The notes: generated by a model not told the origin, from the sequence alone. A stretch of 57,524 nucleotides of DNA from Nostoc sp. LEGE 12450 (GCF_015206895.1 NZ_JADEXU010000037.1:1-57524); one strand, 5' to 3'; positions 28,713 through 38,657 are shown, counted from the stretch's first letter. A program made the numbers and translations.

Positions 28713-29594
28713 ATGCTAACTATTTCTTCAACGATTGACCGACGTTTTCAACTTTCAGGTGAGGAGTTTTTATCAGAGTATGTGAATAAATCTAAACCAG
28801 TAATTATTTCTGGAGTAAGTCAAAATTGGGATGCCTTTACTAAATGGTCATTGCCATATTTTCAAGCGATTGCTCCTGGATTACAAATATATGCTAAACA
28901 TTTTCACAAGGGTAAAATTGAAATAGAAAATTTTACTTTTCAGGAATATGCAGATATTTTAGAGGAATATGAGCAGGGCAAAAATCAAAATCAACCTCCT
29001 TATTGTCATGATCTGCCATTGTTTAGTTTAATTCCGGCACTTGTTAAAGATGTTCAGCCATTTGCTTTAGATTACTTGCCAAAATGGTATACTTATCAAT
29101 GGTGGAGCTATTGCCAATTTTTTATTGGCGCATCTAACAGCCTAACTCCTCTACATTTTGACTGTCTGCTAACCAATAATCTATTTTTTCAAATTGTTGG
29201 GTGTAAACAATTTACTCTCTTCTTAAGTGAAGATTCTAAATACTGTTATCGATATGACTGGCGTTGGTTTAAAGTTGATCCAGAGCATCCAGATTTAGAG
29301 CAACATCCGCTATATAAAAATGCAACTCCCATTAAAGTCATGGTGAATCCTGGCGATATTCTATATATGCCTCCTGGTACTTTGCATCATGTAAGAAGCT
29401 TTGATACTTCAATTTCTTTTAATATTGATTGGCACACGCAGCATAGTGTATTGCAAGGTTTAGCTGCTGGTTTAAAGGGTATGCCAGTAAAAAATGTCTA
29501 TTACAACTTTTTATTGGCACTGGGTTTAATATTTAAAGTTCCACCGCGATTGGTGTTTAGGTTCTATAAATCTTATTTGAATTACGTTTCTTAA
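28713..29594 (+). CDS. JmjC/cupin-8-type Fe(II)/2-oxoglutarate oxygenase
   Basis: A 293-residue protein of the cupin-like JmjC family. The metal triad is visible: LTPLHFDCLLTN gives His148 and Asp150, and GDILYMPPGTLHHVRSF gives His225 or His226. The N-terminus (FLSEYVNKSKPVIISGVSQNW) is typical of this family. Such enzymes hydroxylate free or carrier-bound amino acids or peptides. Its position between a free C domain and the EctB-like gene suggests oxidation of an amino acid building block or of the growing peptide, possibly adding a metal-binding hydroxyl. The target cannot be read from sequence. It lies 101 bp downstream of the C-domain gene and has AGAAAG before its ATG. Confidence 0.8.
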   Translation: MLTISSTIDRRFQLSGEEFLSEYVNKSKPVIISGVSQNWDAFTKWSLPYFQAIAPGLQIYAKHFHKGKIEIENFTFQEYADILEEYEQGKNQNQPPYCHDLPLFSLIPALVKDVQPFALDYLPKWYTYQWWSYCQFFIGASNSLTPLHFDCLLTNNLFFQIVGCKQFTLFLSEDSKYCYRYDWRWFKVDPEHPDLEQHPLYKNATPIKVMVNPGDILYMPPGTLHHVRSFDTSISFNIDWHTQHSVLQGLAAGLKGMPVKNVYYNFLLALGLIFKVPPRLVFRFYKSYLNYVS

Positions 29595-29632
29595 ACCCAA
29601 TAATTTCATCTAATTACAGATAGAAAAAATCC

Positions 29633-30886
29633 ATGAATATTTTTGAAACACGAGAATCGAATGTCAGAAGTTATTGCCGGAGCTTTCCTACTTTATTTCA
29701 CCGAGCCAAAGGTTCTTTTATCTATTCAGAATCAGGAGAGGCTTACATTGATTTTTTGGCAGGTGCAGGTGCTTTAAATTATGGACACAATAATGATTAC
29801 ATAAAACAAAAGGTTATATCATATTTAGATGCAGATGCGATCGCACATGGTTTAGACTTTCATACATCTGCCAAAGAACAGTTTATATCGAAGCTCACTG
29901 AAACAGTATTAACACCAAAAAATTTAGACTACCGACTTCAGTTTTGTGGGCCCACCGGAACAAATGCTGTCGAAGCTGCATTGAAATTAGCAAGAAAGGT
30001 TAAACAAAGACCAGGCATATTTTCATTCATGGGAGCCTATCATGGCATGACATTAGGCAGTTTAGCGATTACTGGTAATCGTGATATTAAAGCTGGCGCA
30101 TTTGGAACATCAAATAATGTGACATTTATGCCCTATCCATTCGGATTTATGGAAAGCTTTGACACCGTAGAATTTATAGAATCAGTCTTGAATGATGTAA
30201 ATTCAGGAATTGAAAAACCAGCTGCCATAATATTTGAAACAGTGCAAGCAGAAGGTGGCGTAGTTGTAGCACCAATAGAGTGGATGCAAAGACTAAGAAA
30301 TTTATGCGATCGCCATGATATTCTATTAATTTGTGATGACATTCAAGTAGGCTGTGGTAGGACTGGGCCATTCTTCTCTTTTGAAAGAGCCAATATTATT
30401 CCTGACATGGTAATACTTTCAAAGTCTATCGGTGGTTATGGCTTCCCGATGTCGTTACTATTGTTGAAACCAGAGTTAGATATTTGGAAACCTGGAGAAC
30501 ACAATGGAACTTTTAGAGGTAATCAATTAGCATTTGTTGGTGGTACCGCTGCACTCGAATATCGAGAAATTGCCAATCTGGAACAAGAAGTTAAACTTAA
30601 AGAATCTTTTTTACATAATTTTTTGGTTAGCAAAATAGCCGTAATTAGTGATAAAATAAAAATACGTGGATTAGGTTTAATCTGGGGTATTGATATTGCT
30701 AATTTTGCTGATGATGAATTAGCTAAAAAAATTACTTCTCGTTGTTTTGAATTAGGTTTAATAATTGAAAAGGCTGGCAGAAATAATACTGTCATTAAAA
30801 TCTTACCTCCTTTAACCATTGAAATTCCTACATTAGAGAAAGGGTGTTTTATTATTAAACAAGCATTTGATGAATGCTTAGTTTAA
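29633..30886 (+). CDS. EctB-like L-2,4-diaminobutyrate aminotransferase
   Basis: A class III PLP-dependent aminotransferase of 417 residues, predicted to convert aspartate semialdehyde plus glutamate to L-2,4-diaminobutyrate. The N-terminal half is strongly EctB-like: SGEAYIDFLAGAGALNYGHN, HGLDFHTSAKE and QFCGPTGTNAVEAALKLARK. The PLP lysine is Lys264 in LSKSIGGYGFPM and CDDIQVGCGRTG holds the cofactor-binding Asp. No ectA or ectC is present, so it does not serve ectoine synthesis here. The upstream NRPS has a Dab/Orn-type adenylation code, making this a dedicated precursor enzyme. A homologous step (RhbA) supplies Dab for rhizobactin-type siderophores, but no IucA/IucC-type synthetase is in the window. 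Confidence 0.88.
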   Translation: MNIFETRESNVRSYCRSFPTLFHRAKGSFIYSESGEAYIDFLAGAGALNYGHNNDYIKQKVISYLDADAIAHGLDFHTSAKEQFISKLTETVLTPKNLDYRLQFCGPTGTNAVEAALKLARKVKQRPGIFSFMGAYHGMTLGSLAITGNRDIKAGAFGTSNNVTFMPYPFGFMESFDTVEFIESVLNDVNSGIEKPAAIIFETVQAEGGVVVAPIEWMQRLRNLCDRHDILLICDDIQVGCGRTGPFFSFERANIIPDMVILSKSIGGYGFPMSLLLLKPELDIWKPGEHNGTFRGNQLAFVGGTAALEYREIANLEQEVKLKESFLHNFLVSKIAVISDKIKIRGLGLIWGIDIANFADDELAKKITSRCFELGLIIEKAGRNNTVIKILPPLTIEIPTLEKGCFIIKQAFDECLV

Positions 30887-30906
30887 TTGTGTCATATATA
30901 AAACTT

Positions 30907-30930
30907 TCTTTGTCTCTGCGTGACACATCT
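30907..30930. repeat. Dispersed CTCTGCG-type intergenic repeat
   Basis: TCTTTGTCTCTGCGTGACAC between two cluster genes is a member of the short repeat family that also appears at 16230, 36890, 41916, 46024 and 47397. Confidence 0.5.
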
Positions 30931-30961
30931 CATCAAGTATTTTGTAACAAGGTGACAGATA

Positions 30962-33900
30962 ATGGTTGCAATTAAGAGTAAACAGACAATCACGACTGAA
31001 GATTTATTTAATCAAAAAATTTATTGGTTGAATCAATTATCTGATGAATTACCAGAGACAAACTTAATTACAGATTATGTTAGACCTGCAATTTATACTG
31101 GTAAGAATAAATCATTTACTTTCCAGTTATCTACATCACTGTCAGAAACTCTGATTAAATTTAGCAATAGTTCTTATTTATCAATATATTTAATTATGTT
31201 GTCTGCATTCAGTATATTGATGCACAAATATACTGGTAACACTGACAATATTATTGGTTCTCCTACTTATCGATTAGCAAAAATTGATAGAAATTTAAAT
31301 GGAATATTACCTTTGCGTATCAGAGTTGATAAAAATCTAACATTTAAAGATTTACTTCTCGCAGTTAAAGAAACAACAATAAACGCATATAGCCATCAAA
31401 ATTATCCTGTTGATGAACTAGCTCAACTCTTAAATTTACCTAATCATCAGAATCGCTACCCATTTTGTGACACTGTTATTTTATTAGAAAATATTCATCA
31501 ACAAAATGATTTCGCGGATATCAGTAATGATCTAATATTTTCATTTAAGAGTATTGAGAATTTATTATTAGGCAGAATAGATTATAAAGAAAATCTCTTT
31601 CGAGAAGATACTATTGAATGTTTTGTTAAAGCATATCTGAATGTTCTTGAGTGTGTTGTTAACAATTTTCACACCAAAATTACAGATATTGTTTTCTTAA
31701 ACACAGGCGATCGGCAACAGCTATTAGAGCAATTTAACAACAAGACAAAACAATATCCTATTACTCAGACAATTGATCAATTATTTGCCAAGCAAGTAAA
31801 AGAGATACCTAACAGAATCGCCGTTGAGTATGAAGGTAATCAGTTAACTTATCAACAATTAAATGAAAAAGCTAACCAATTAGCGAGATTTTTACAACAG
31901 CTAGGAATCCAAAAAGGGGAAATTGTTGGCATTCTGAAAGAAAGAGATATTAATTTTTTGATCGGGATACTTGCAATTTACAAAGCTGGCGGAGCATATC
32001 TACCAATTGATAGCCAGTATCCAACTGATAGAATTAAATATATGGTATCTAACAGTGAAGTCAAAACTATTTTGACAGACTCTTCCTGTTTAGATATTTT
32101 TCCATATTTAGTAGAGAATAACTTTTATTTAAAATCTCTAGTTTGTTTAGATACGTCAGAAAATATAATCAATTCTCTTAAATTAACTGAGATTAATATA
32201 TATAAACACCTGCATTTCCAACATTTATCTACTGAGAATTTAATCACTAGCAATAAAGGCACAGATCCAGCGTATATGCTTTATACATCTGGTTCTACTG
32301 GATTGCCAAAAGGTGCAATAGTTAGACATGATGGGGCTATTAATCATATATATGCTCAATTTGATGAACTAGAGTTAACAGCAGATTTTGCTTTTTTGCA
32401 AAGCGCACCTGCTTCTACTGATATTTCTGTCTGGCAATTTTTAGCTCCGCTTTTAATTGGTGGTAAGACAGTTATCGTAGATATTGAATCGGGTTTTATT
32501 CCTGAAAAATTATTTAAAGTTCTGCAAGATAAAAAAATAACTGTCGTTGAATTAGTCCCAGCAGTGTTAGGAGGATTAATAGATTATATTTGCCAACTAC
32601 CGCCAGACCAAAGACATTTACTAGATTTAAAGTGGATGATGGTAGTGGGTGAACCTGTTTCAGTAAAACGGGTGAATCAATGGTTGAGTTTGTACCCCTC
32701 AATTAGAATAGCTGATGCTTATGGCCCGACAGAAGCTGCGGATGATATCACTCAATTTATTATTGATCAACCTTTACCAGAAAACCAACGAACTGTTTCT
32801 ATTGGTCAGCCTTTAAATAACTTAAATATCTATGTTCTTGACCGAGATATGCGGTTAGTACCGATAGGATTTCCAGGAGAAATATGTGTATCAGGGATTG
32901 GTGTAGGAGATGGCTATTGGAAAAATCCAGAGAAAACAAAATTAAGTTTTGTCCCTAATCCATTCCCTAATCCTACAAAAAAATTACCAGAGAGAAACCC
33001 AGATTTAATCTATAGAACTGGAGATTTAGGTAGATGGCTACCTGATGGTAATATCGAGTTTTTGGGACGCATAGATAATCAAGTCAAGATTCGCGGTTTT
33101 CGGGTGGAACTGGAAGAAATTGAAGCACTACTACGTCAGCATTCATCTGTACGAGAAGTTGTAATTATCGTGCGAGAAGATAATGGTGATAAGTGTTTGG
33201 TAGCTTATATAGTTCCTCAAGCTGAAAGTTCAGCAGATTTAGTATCAGAACTACGGCAACTACTTAAACAAAGATTGCCACAGCACATGATCCCATCAGC
33301 CATCATGTTGCTGGATGATTTACCGTTAGCTCCCAGTGGTAAAGTAGACCACCGCGCCTTACCTGCACCTAACTTTACGGAACTTCAGAACGAAGTTTTT
33401 GTTGCTGCTTCTACTCCCATTCAAGAGATGCTGGCGGGAATTTGGGCGGAAGTCTTGAATCTAGAGCAAGTAGGTATTCACGACAACTTCTTTGAATTGG
33501 GAGGACACTCGCTATTAGCGACTCGTGTGATTTCCAAAGTCAGGCAGGTTTTTGAGGTAGAATTGCTTCTGCGTCGCTTGTTTGAGCAGCCAACAATAGC
33601 TGGGTTAGCAACAATCATTGAAAAAGCTATTAAGGCGGGGATAGGTTTAGAAGCTCCTCCCATTGAGCGCATTTCTAGGGATGGAGAATTAATCTTATCT
33701 TTTGCTCAACAACGTTTGTGGTTCCTCACCCAGCTACAACCAAATAGTCCCTTCAATAATCTCTGCGCTGCTTTTCGCTTACAGGGCCAACTTAACGAAC
33801 AGGCATTACAGCAAAGCCTGAATGAAATTATCCTTCGTCATGAAGTCTTACGCACTAATTTTAAGACTATCGCTGGAAGACCTCTACAAATCATCTCATC

Positions 33901-36900
33901 AGCAGCAACTTTTTCTTTGCCGATAATTGATTTGAGTGATTTATCGGCTGATTTACAAGCAATTAAAATTGAACAACTGACACAAACAGAAGCCCAACAG
34001 CCTTTTAACCTGCAAACAGACTTGATGATGCGGGCGAAATTATTACACTTGGGCGAACAAGAGTTTATGTTGCTATTGACTGTACATCATATTGCCTCTG
34101 ATGGTTGGTCAATAGGTGTGTTTATTCAGGAATTTTCCACGCTTTATCATGGTTTCTGCATCGGACAACTGCCTAATTTACCAGCACTGCCAATCCAGTA
34201 TGCAGACTTTGCCGCTTGGCAACGATGTTGGTTAGTAGGGGATGTACTAGAGTCTCAACTTGCTTACTGGCGACATCATTTAAAGGGCGCACCTGCACTG
34301 TTAGAGTTACCCACAGACCATAAAAGGTCAGCTATTCAGACCTTTCGGGGCGCTTACTATACTTTTGAAATTTCTCCCGAACAAGCTGCTGCGCTGAAAA
34401 CCTTAAGCCAGGAACAGGGATGTACTTTGTTTATGACGCTGCTGGCGGCTTTCAAAACTCTGCTATATCGCTATACAGGCAGCGAGGATATTGTTGTGGG
34501 TTCCCCGATCGCCAACCGCAACCGTGCAGAAATAGAAGGGCTAATTGGCTTTTTTGTCAATACCTTAGTGTTGCGATCGCAGTTTTCTGGTAATCTCTCC
34601 TTTGAAGAATTATTGAGTCGGGTGCGTGAGGTAGCTTTAGGCGCTTATTCTCACCAAGATTTACCCTTCGATGTGCTGGTAGAAGAATTGCAACCACAGC
34701 GTTCTTTGAGTTACACACCTTTATTCCAAGTGATGTTTGTGCTGCAAAACGCACCGATGTCAGAGATAGAGTTATCGGGGTTGAATTTGAGTTTGCTGGA
34801 AAATGACAACGGTACAGCTAAGTTTGATTTGACTCTGTTTATGGAAGAGACGGCGGCGGGAATTGTCGGGACTTTTGAATACAGTACTGATTTATTTGAG
34901 GCTGATACTATACAGCGAATGGCGCAGCATTTGCAGATATTACTAGCAGGAATTGTCAGCGATCCTCAGCAGCAACTTTGGGAGTTACCGTTGTTAACGA
35001 GCGCTGAGAAGACGCAGTTGGCAAAATGGAATGATACCCAAGTTGAATATCCACAACAGTGCATTCATGAGTTATTTGTAGCGCAAGTAGAACGTACACC
35101 CGATGCGGTGGCTGTAGTTTGTGAAGAAGAACAGTTAACTTACAGAGAGTTAAATCAGCGTGCAAATCAACTGGCGCATTATTTGCAAAAGCTGGGTGTA
35201 GGAAAAGAGGTATTGGTGGGAATATGTATAGAACGTTCCCTAGATATGATGGTCGGGCTGTTGGGCATTCTCAAGGCTGGTGGCGCATATTTACCGTTAG
35301 ATCCGGCTTATCCACAACAGCGATTAGCTTTTATGTTGGCGGATGCGGGAATGTCATTGGTCATTAGTCATGCGTCATTTGTTAATAGATTTGACGATAT
35401 GACAGTTGTGTGTATAGATACTGACTGGAATGAGATTGCTCAAGTTAGTCAAGAGAATCCTGTGAGTGATACTACAACCGAGAATCTTGCTTATGTGATT
35501 TACACATCTGGTTCTACTGGCAAACCTAAAGGAGTTTTGGGGTTACATAAAGGTGCTGTCAATCGTTTTCATTGGATGTGGCAGACTTATCCGTTTACAG
35601 AGGGGGAAGTTTGTTGCCAAAAAACATCTTTAAACTTTGTAGACTCAGTTTGGGAGATTTTTGGGCCATTACTGCAAGGGGTGAAGACAGTAATTGTAGG
35701 CGATCGCATTGTCAAAGCTCCACAACAATTTATAGAAATACTCGCTCAACATCATGTCACGCGACTGGTGCTAGTACCCTCTTTGTTGCGGGTGCTGTTA
35801 GACAATTGCAGCAATTTACAAGCAAGATTACCAAAATTGAAGTTTTGGGTAACTAGTGGTGAGGCGCTATCAATTGACTTGTTACAGCAGTTTCGGCAGA
35901 CATTACCTGAGAGCATCCTGCTGAATCTTTACGGTTCTTCAGAAGTATCTGCTGACGTTACTTGCTACAGTTTAACTCCTACAGAGTCACTTCCCGAACG
36001 GGTGGTAATTGGGAGAGCGATCGCTAATACACAAATTCATGTATTAGATGAATACCTGCAACCTGTTCCTATTGGCGTAACTGGCGAACTATATGTCAGT
36101 GGTGCAGGATTAGCTAAAGGTTATATTCATCAACCAGAACTGACTCAAGAAAGATTTATCTCGAAAGCAGGAAGCAGGCTTTACAAAACAGGAGATTTAG
36201 TCCGCTATCAAGCTGATGGTAACTTGGAGTTTTTAGGACGAATTGACAACCAAGTTAAGCTGCGGGGTTTTCGTGTAGAACTGGGAGAAATTGCTGCCAT
36301 TTTACGCCAAAATTCTCAAGTGAGAGATGCTGTTGTTGTAGTTAAAAAAGATGGATTTAACCAACAGTTAGTAGCATATATCGTTGCTAATTTACAACAG
36401 GTAATAACTATTAGTGAATTACAGCATCTACTAAAAGAGCATTTACCAGAATATATGCTGCCTTCGGCTTTTGTGATGTTAGAATTTTTGCCATTACTAC
36501 CCAATGGCAAAGTAGACTATCAATCGCTGCCAATTCCAGAAGGTGTGCGTCCTCAGCTAGAACAGCAATTACAACTTCCGCAAACCGAGGTGGAGAAAAG
36601 TATTGCTAATATTTGGCAAGAAGTTTTGCGGCTTGATGAAGTAGGTATACACGATAATTTCTTTGAACTTGGTGGACATTCTTTACTTTTGATTCAAGTT
36701 CATAGCAAACTGCAAGAAGTATTTCAGCGAGATTTTTCTTTAGTTGAAATGTTTCAATATCCAACTATCAACCAATTAACCCAGTTTTTCAATCAAGAGC
36801 AGAGTTCCAAATTATCTGTAGAAATAACTAATCGAGAGTTGGAAAGTAGGTCGTTAGCTATACAGCGACGTAAAGAAATTAGACAAAAATCTCATGCAAA

Positions 36901-36928
36901 GGCGCAGAGGCGCAAAGAGGAAAAATAG
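30962..36928 (+). CDS. Two-module NRPS (partial C)-A-PCP-C-A(beta-Ala-like)-PCP
   Basis: A 1,988-residue protein with AAGGTGA before its ATG. Residues 1-265 match only the distal lobe of a C domain; there is no HHxxxDG motif. A1 (YMLYTSGSTGLPKG near 440) has pocket residues read as D-I-W-E-M-V-A-D-D with the motif AYGPTEAADD; I cannot assign its substrate. PCP1 has LGGHSLLA near 846. A full C domain follows with HHIASDGWS near 1041. A2 (near 1512) reads V-D-W-V-V-S-L-A-D, very close to the beta-alanine code VDWVISLADK described for bleomycin synthetase, in which Val replaces the Asp that binds an alpha-amino group. PCP2 has LGGHSLLL near 1903. The last residues, SHAKAQRRKEEK, are encoded by a dispersed repeat. 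The next gene is a PanP-like decarboxylase that could make the beta-alanine. Confidence 0.9.
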   Translation: MVAIKSKQTITTEDLFNQKIYWLNQLSDELPETNLITDYVRPAIYTGKNKSFTFQLSTSLSETLIKFSNSSYLSIYLIMLSAFSILMHKYTGNTDNIIGSPTYRLAKIDRNLNGILPLRIRVDKNLTFKDLLLAVKETTINAYSHQNYPVDELAQLLNLPNHQNRYPFCDTVILLENIHQQNDFADISNDLIFSFKSIENLLLGRIDYKENLFREDTIECFVKAYLNVLECVVNNFHTKITDIVFLNTGDRQQLLEQFNNKTKQYPITQTIDQLFAKQVKEIPNRIAVEYEGNQLTYQQLNEKANQLARFLQQLGIQKGEIVGILKERDINFLIGILAIYKAGGAYLPIDSQYPTDRIKYMVSNSEVKTILTDSSCLDIFPYLVENNFYLKSLVCLDTSENIINSLKLTEINIYKHLHFQHLSTENLITSNKGTDPAYMLYTSGSTGLPKGAIVRHDGAINHIYAQFDELELTADFAFLQSAPASTDISVWQFLAPLLIGGKTVIVDIESGFIPEKLFKVLQDKKITVVELVPAVLGGLIDYICQLPPDQRHLLDLKWMMVVGEPVSVKRVNQWLSLYPSIRIADAYGPTEAADDITQFIIDQPLPENQRTVSIGQPLNNLNIYVLDRDMRLVPIGFPGEICVSGIGVGDGYWKNPEKTKLSFVPNPFPNPTKKLPERNPDLIYRTGDLGRWLPDGNIEFLGRIDNQVKIRGFRVELEEIEALLRQHSSVREVVIIVREDNGDKCLVAYIVPQAESSADLVSELRQLLKQRLPQHMIPSAIMLLDDLPLAPSGKVDHRALPAPNFTELQNEVFVAASTPIQEMLAGIWAEVLNLEQVGIHDNFFELGGHSLLATRVISKVRQVFEVELLLRRLFEQPTIAGLATIIEKAIKAGIGLEAPPIERISRDGELILSFAQQRLWFLTQLQPNSPFNNLCAAFRLQGQLNEQALQQSLNEIILRHEVLRTNFKTIAGRPLQIISSAATFSLPIIDLSDLSADLQAIKIEQLTQTEAQQPFNLQTDLMMRAKLLHLGEQEFMLLLTVHHIASDGWSIGVFIQEFSTLYHGFCIGQLPNLPALPIQYADFAAWQRCWLVGDVLESQLAYWRHHLKGAPALLELPTDHKRSAIQTFRGAYYTFEISPEQAAALKTLSQEQGCTLFMTLLAAFKTLLYRYTGSEDIVVGSPIANRNRAEIEGLIGFFVNTLVLRSQFSGNLSFEELLSRVREVALGAYSHQDLPFDVLVEELQPQRSLSYTPLFQVMFVLQNAPMSEIELSGLNLSLLENDNGTAKFDLTLFMEETAAGIVGTFEYSTDLFEADTIQRMAQHLQILLAGIVSDPQQQLWELPLLTSAEKTQLAKWNDTQVEYPQQCIHELFVAQVERTPDAVAVVCEEEQLTYRELNQRANQLAHYLQKLGVGKEVLVGICIERSLDMMVGLLGILKAGGAYLPLDPAYPQQRLAFMLADAGMSLVISHASFVNRFDDMTVVCIDTDWNEIAQVSQENPVSDTTTENLAYVIYTSGSTGKPKGVLGLHKGAVNRFHWMWQTYPFTEGEVCCQKTSLNFVDSVWEIFGPLLQGVKTVIVGDRIVKAPQQFIEILAQHHVTRLVLVPSLLRVLLDNCSNLQARLPKLKFWVTSGEALSIDLLQQFRQTLPESILLNLYGSSEVSADVTCYSLTPTESLPERVVIGRAIANTQIHVLDEYLQPVPIGVTGELYVSGAGLAKGYIHQPELTQERFISKAGSRLYKTGDLVRYQADGNLEFLGRIDNQVKLRGFRVELGEIAAILRQNSQVRDAVVVVKKDGFNQQLVAYIVANLQQVITISELQHLLKEHLPEYMLPSAFVMLEFLPLLPNGKVDYQSLPIPEGVRPQLEQQLQLPQTEVEKSIANIWQEVLRLDEVGIHDNFFELGGHSLLLIQVHSKLQEVFQRDFSLVEMFQYPTINQLTQFFNQEQSSKLSVEITNRELESRSLAIQRRKEIRQKSHAKAQRRKEEK
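36890..36920. repeat. Dispersed repeat read as the NRPS C-terminal tail
   Basis: TCTCATGCAAAGGCGCAGAG continued by GCGCAAAGAGG is a member of the dispersed repeat family found at other gene junctions. Here it is translated in frame and gives the basic tail SHAKAQRRKEEK of the preceding NRPS. Confidence 0.6.
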
Positions 36929-37001
36929 GAGAGTTAACGAATTTTGGAGGTAGTTGGATCTGAGCTTCGGTGGATTAATAAATATTTAGGAATCTAGCAA
37001 T

Positions 37002-38657
37002 ATGACATTAAGTAAACAAGAAATACCAAAACAAAGCTATTTGTTTGAGACTGAAAAAGTATTGCATACTGATATTGAAAAGCAGATTATGCAATTGTTT
37101 AGTCTATCTAGTACAAATATCAAAAATATAGATAAATTTGTTGATGAGATATCTAATAATTTCATAGATGCAGACGATGCCAGTAGTGATATTGATTTAG
37201 ATTCTTTAGCGGCAAAGTTCTGTGATAGTAAAGTACCGAGTCACACCGCCGATTTTGCCAGCTATCTAGAATACTTAGCCGATCATGTTATTGCCCATTC
37301 AATTCATACTGCTTCACCCAGATTTATTGGTCACATGACTTCGGCACTGCCTAGTTTTGTGCAACCATTAGCCAAACTGATGACGGCGATGAATCAAAAT
37401 TCAGTAAAAATTGAGACGGCAAAATCTCTCAGTTTTTACGAACGCCAAGCTTTGGCAATGTTGCATCGGCAAATATATAATTTTTCTGATACTTTTTACG
37501 CTGAACATATACAAAATAGTCAAAGTACACTAGGAATTTTGACATCTGGTGGTACAACAGCAAATATTACTGCTATGTGGTGCGCCCGGAATGCAGTTTT
37601 TGGTGCTAAGGGTAATTTTTTGGGCGTAGAAAAGGAAGGTTTAACAGCAGCATTAAATTTTTACGGCTACAAAGGAGCAGCGATAATTGGCTCTGAGTTG
37701 ATGCATTTTTCTTTTGATAAAGCAGCAGATTTATTAGGTATTGGTAATCGTGGTTTGATTAAAATTGCAGTTGACAGTAACAATCGAGTCAGAGTGCGAT
37801 TGCTACGTCAAGCTGTGGCTAAATGTCGGGACGAAAACTTGTGTATAATTGCCATTATTGGCATTGCTGGCACTACAGATTCTGGCGGCTTAGATCCACT
37901 ATTAGAGATTGTCGAAATTGCCCGCGAAGCTAATGTTTATTTTCATGTAGATGCTGCTTGGGGCGGGCCATTAATTTTTTCCCAACAACATCGCTATAAA
38001 CTTGCAGGTATTGAACAAGCTAATTCAGTCACCATTGATGGACATAAACAACTTTATCTCCCAATGGGCATTGGTATGCTATTTCTGCGCGAACCGCAAA
38101 TGGCACAATCAATTGAAAAACAAGCCAGCTATACAATGCGTAAAGGATCATTTGATTTAGGTAAACGCGCTTTGGAAGGTTCTCGTCCTGGTATGGCCTT
38201 ATTCTTACATGCTGGGCTGAATTTAATTGGCAGTAAAGGATATGAATTTTTAATTGATGAAGGCATTAGAAAAACTCAATATATGGCTAATCAAATTCGT
38301 TCAATGCCTGAGTTTGAATTATTAGCAGAACCTGATACTAATTTACTCATTTATCGGTATATTCCAGAACCCTTAAGAGAGCTTGTTGCTAAAAAGCAAT
38401 TGACGGAAATTGATAATTTAGTTATTAATCAATTTAATGAGCGTCTGCAAAAACATCAACGGCAAGCGGGACGCACTTTTATCTCGCGGACTATGAAAAC
38501 TAGCAACTGTTTTAGTCAAGAAATTTCTATTGTGGCGCTGCGTGCAGTATTGGCAAACCCAATTACCACTGAAGAAGACATTGATGCAGTGTTAAACGAT
38601 CAGATTCAGATTGCCTCAGAAATTTCAATGTCAATATCTTCTGAAAATGTAGCGTAG
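37002..38657 (+). CDS. PanP-like PLP aspartate 1-decarboxylase (beta-alanine supply)
   Basis: A group II PLP decarboxylase of 551 residues. The PLP lysine is Lys349 in VTIDGHKQLYLPMG, and HVDAAWGG holds the cofactor Asp. The segments HTASPRFIGHMTSALPSF, LGILTSGGTTANITAMW and LEGSRPGMALFLHA resemble the PanP family (TIGR03799 type), which makes beta-alanine from aspartate in bacteria without PanD. They resemble it more than diaminobutyrate or glutamate decarboxylases. The gene sits between the two NRPS genes whose A domains have beta-alanine-like pocket codes, so it most likely feeds them. Diaminobutyrate decarboxylase, giving 1,3-diaminopropane from the EctB-like product, is the main alternative and cannot be excluded without a tree or assay. 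Confidence 0.82.
   Translation: MTLSKQEIPKQSYLFETEKVLHTDIEKQIMQLFSLSSTNIKNIDKFVDEISNNFIDADDASSDIDLDSLAAKFCDSKVPSHTADFASYLEYLADHVIAHSIHTASPRFIGHMTSALPSFVQPLAKLMTAMNQNSVKIETAKSLSFYERQALAMLHRQIYNFSDTFYAEHIQNSQSTLGILTSGGTTANITAMWCARNAVFGAKGNFLGVEKEGLTAALNFYGYKGAAIIGSELMHFSFDKAADLLGIGNRGLIKIAVDSNNRVRVRLLRQAVAKCRDENLCIIAIIGIAGTTDSGGLDPLLEIVEIAREANVYFHVDAAWGGPLIFSQQHRYKLAGIEQANSVTIDGHKQLYLPMGIGMLFLREPQMAQSIEKQASYTMRKGSFDLGKRALEGSRPGMALFLHAGLNLIGSKGYEFLIDEGIRKTQYMANQIRSMPEFELLAEPDTNLLIYRYIPEPLRELVAKKQLTEIDNLVINQFNERLQKHQRQAGRTFISRTMKTSNCFSQEISIVALRAVLANPITTEEDIDAVLNDQIQIASEISMSISSENVA

Noticed and set aside
37002..38657. Diaminobutyrate decarboxylase making 1,3-diaminopropane, as in rhizobactin/schizokinen pathways
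   Set aside because: The protein resembles PanP-type aspartate decarboxylases more closely, no IucA/IucC-type synthetase is present, and two beta-alanine-type A domains flank it. Kept as an alternative only.
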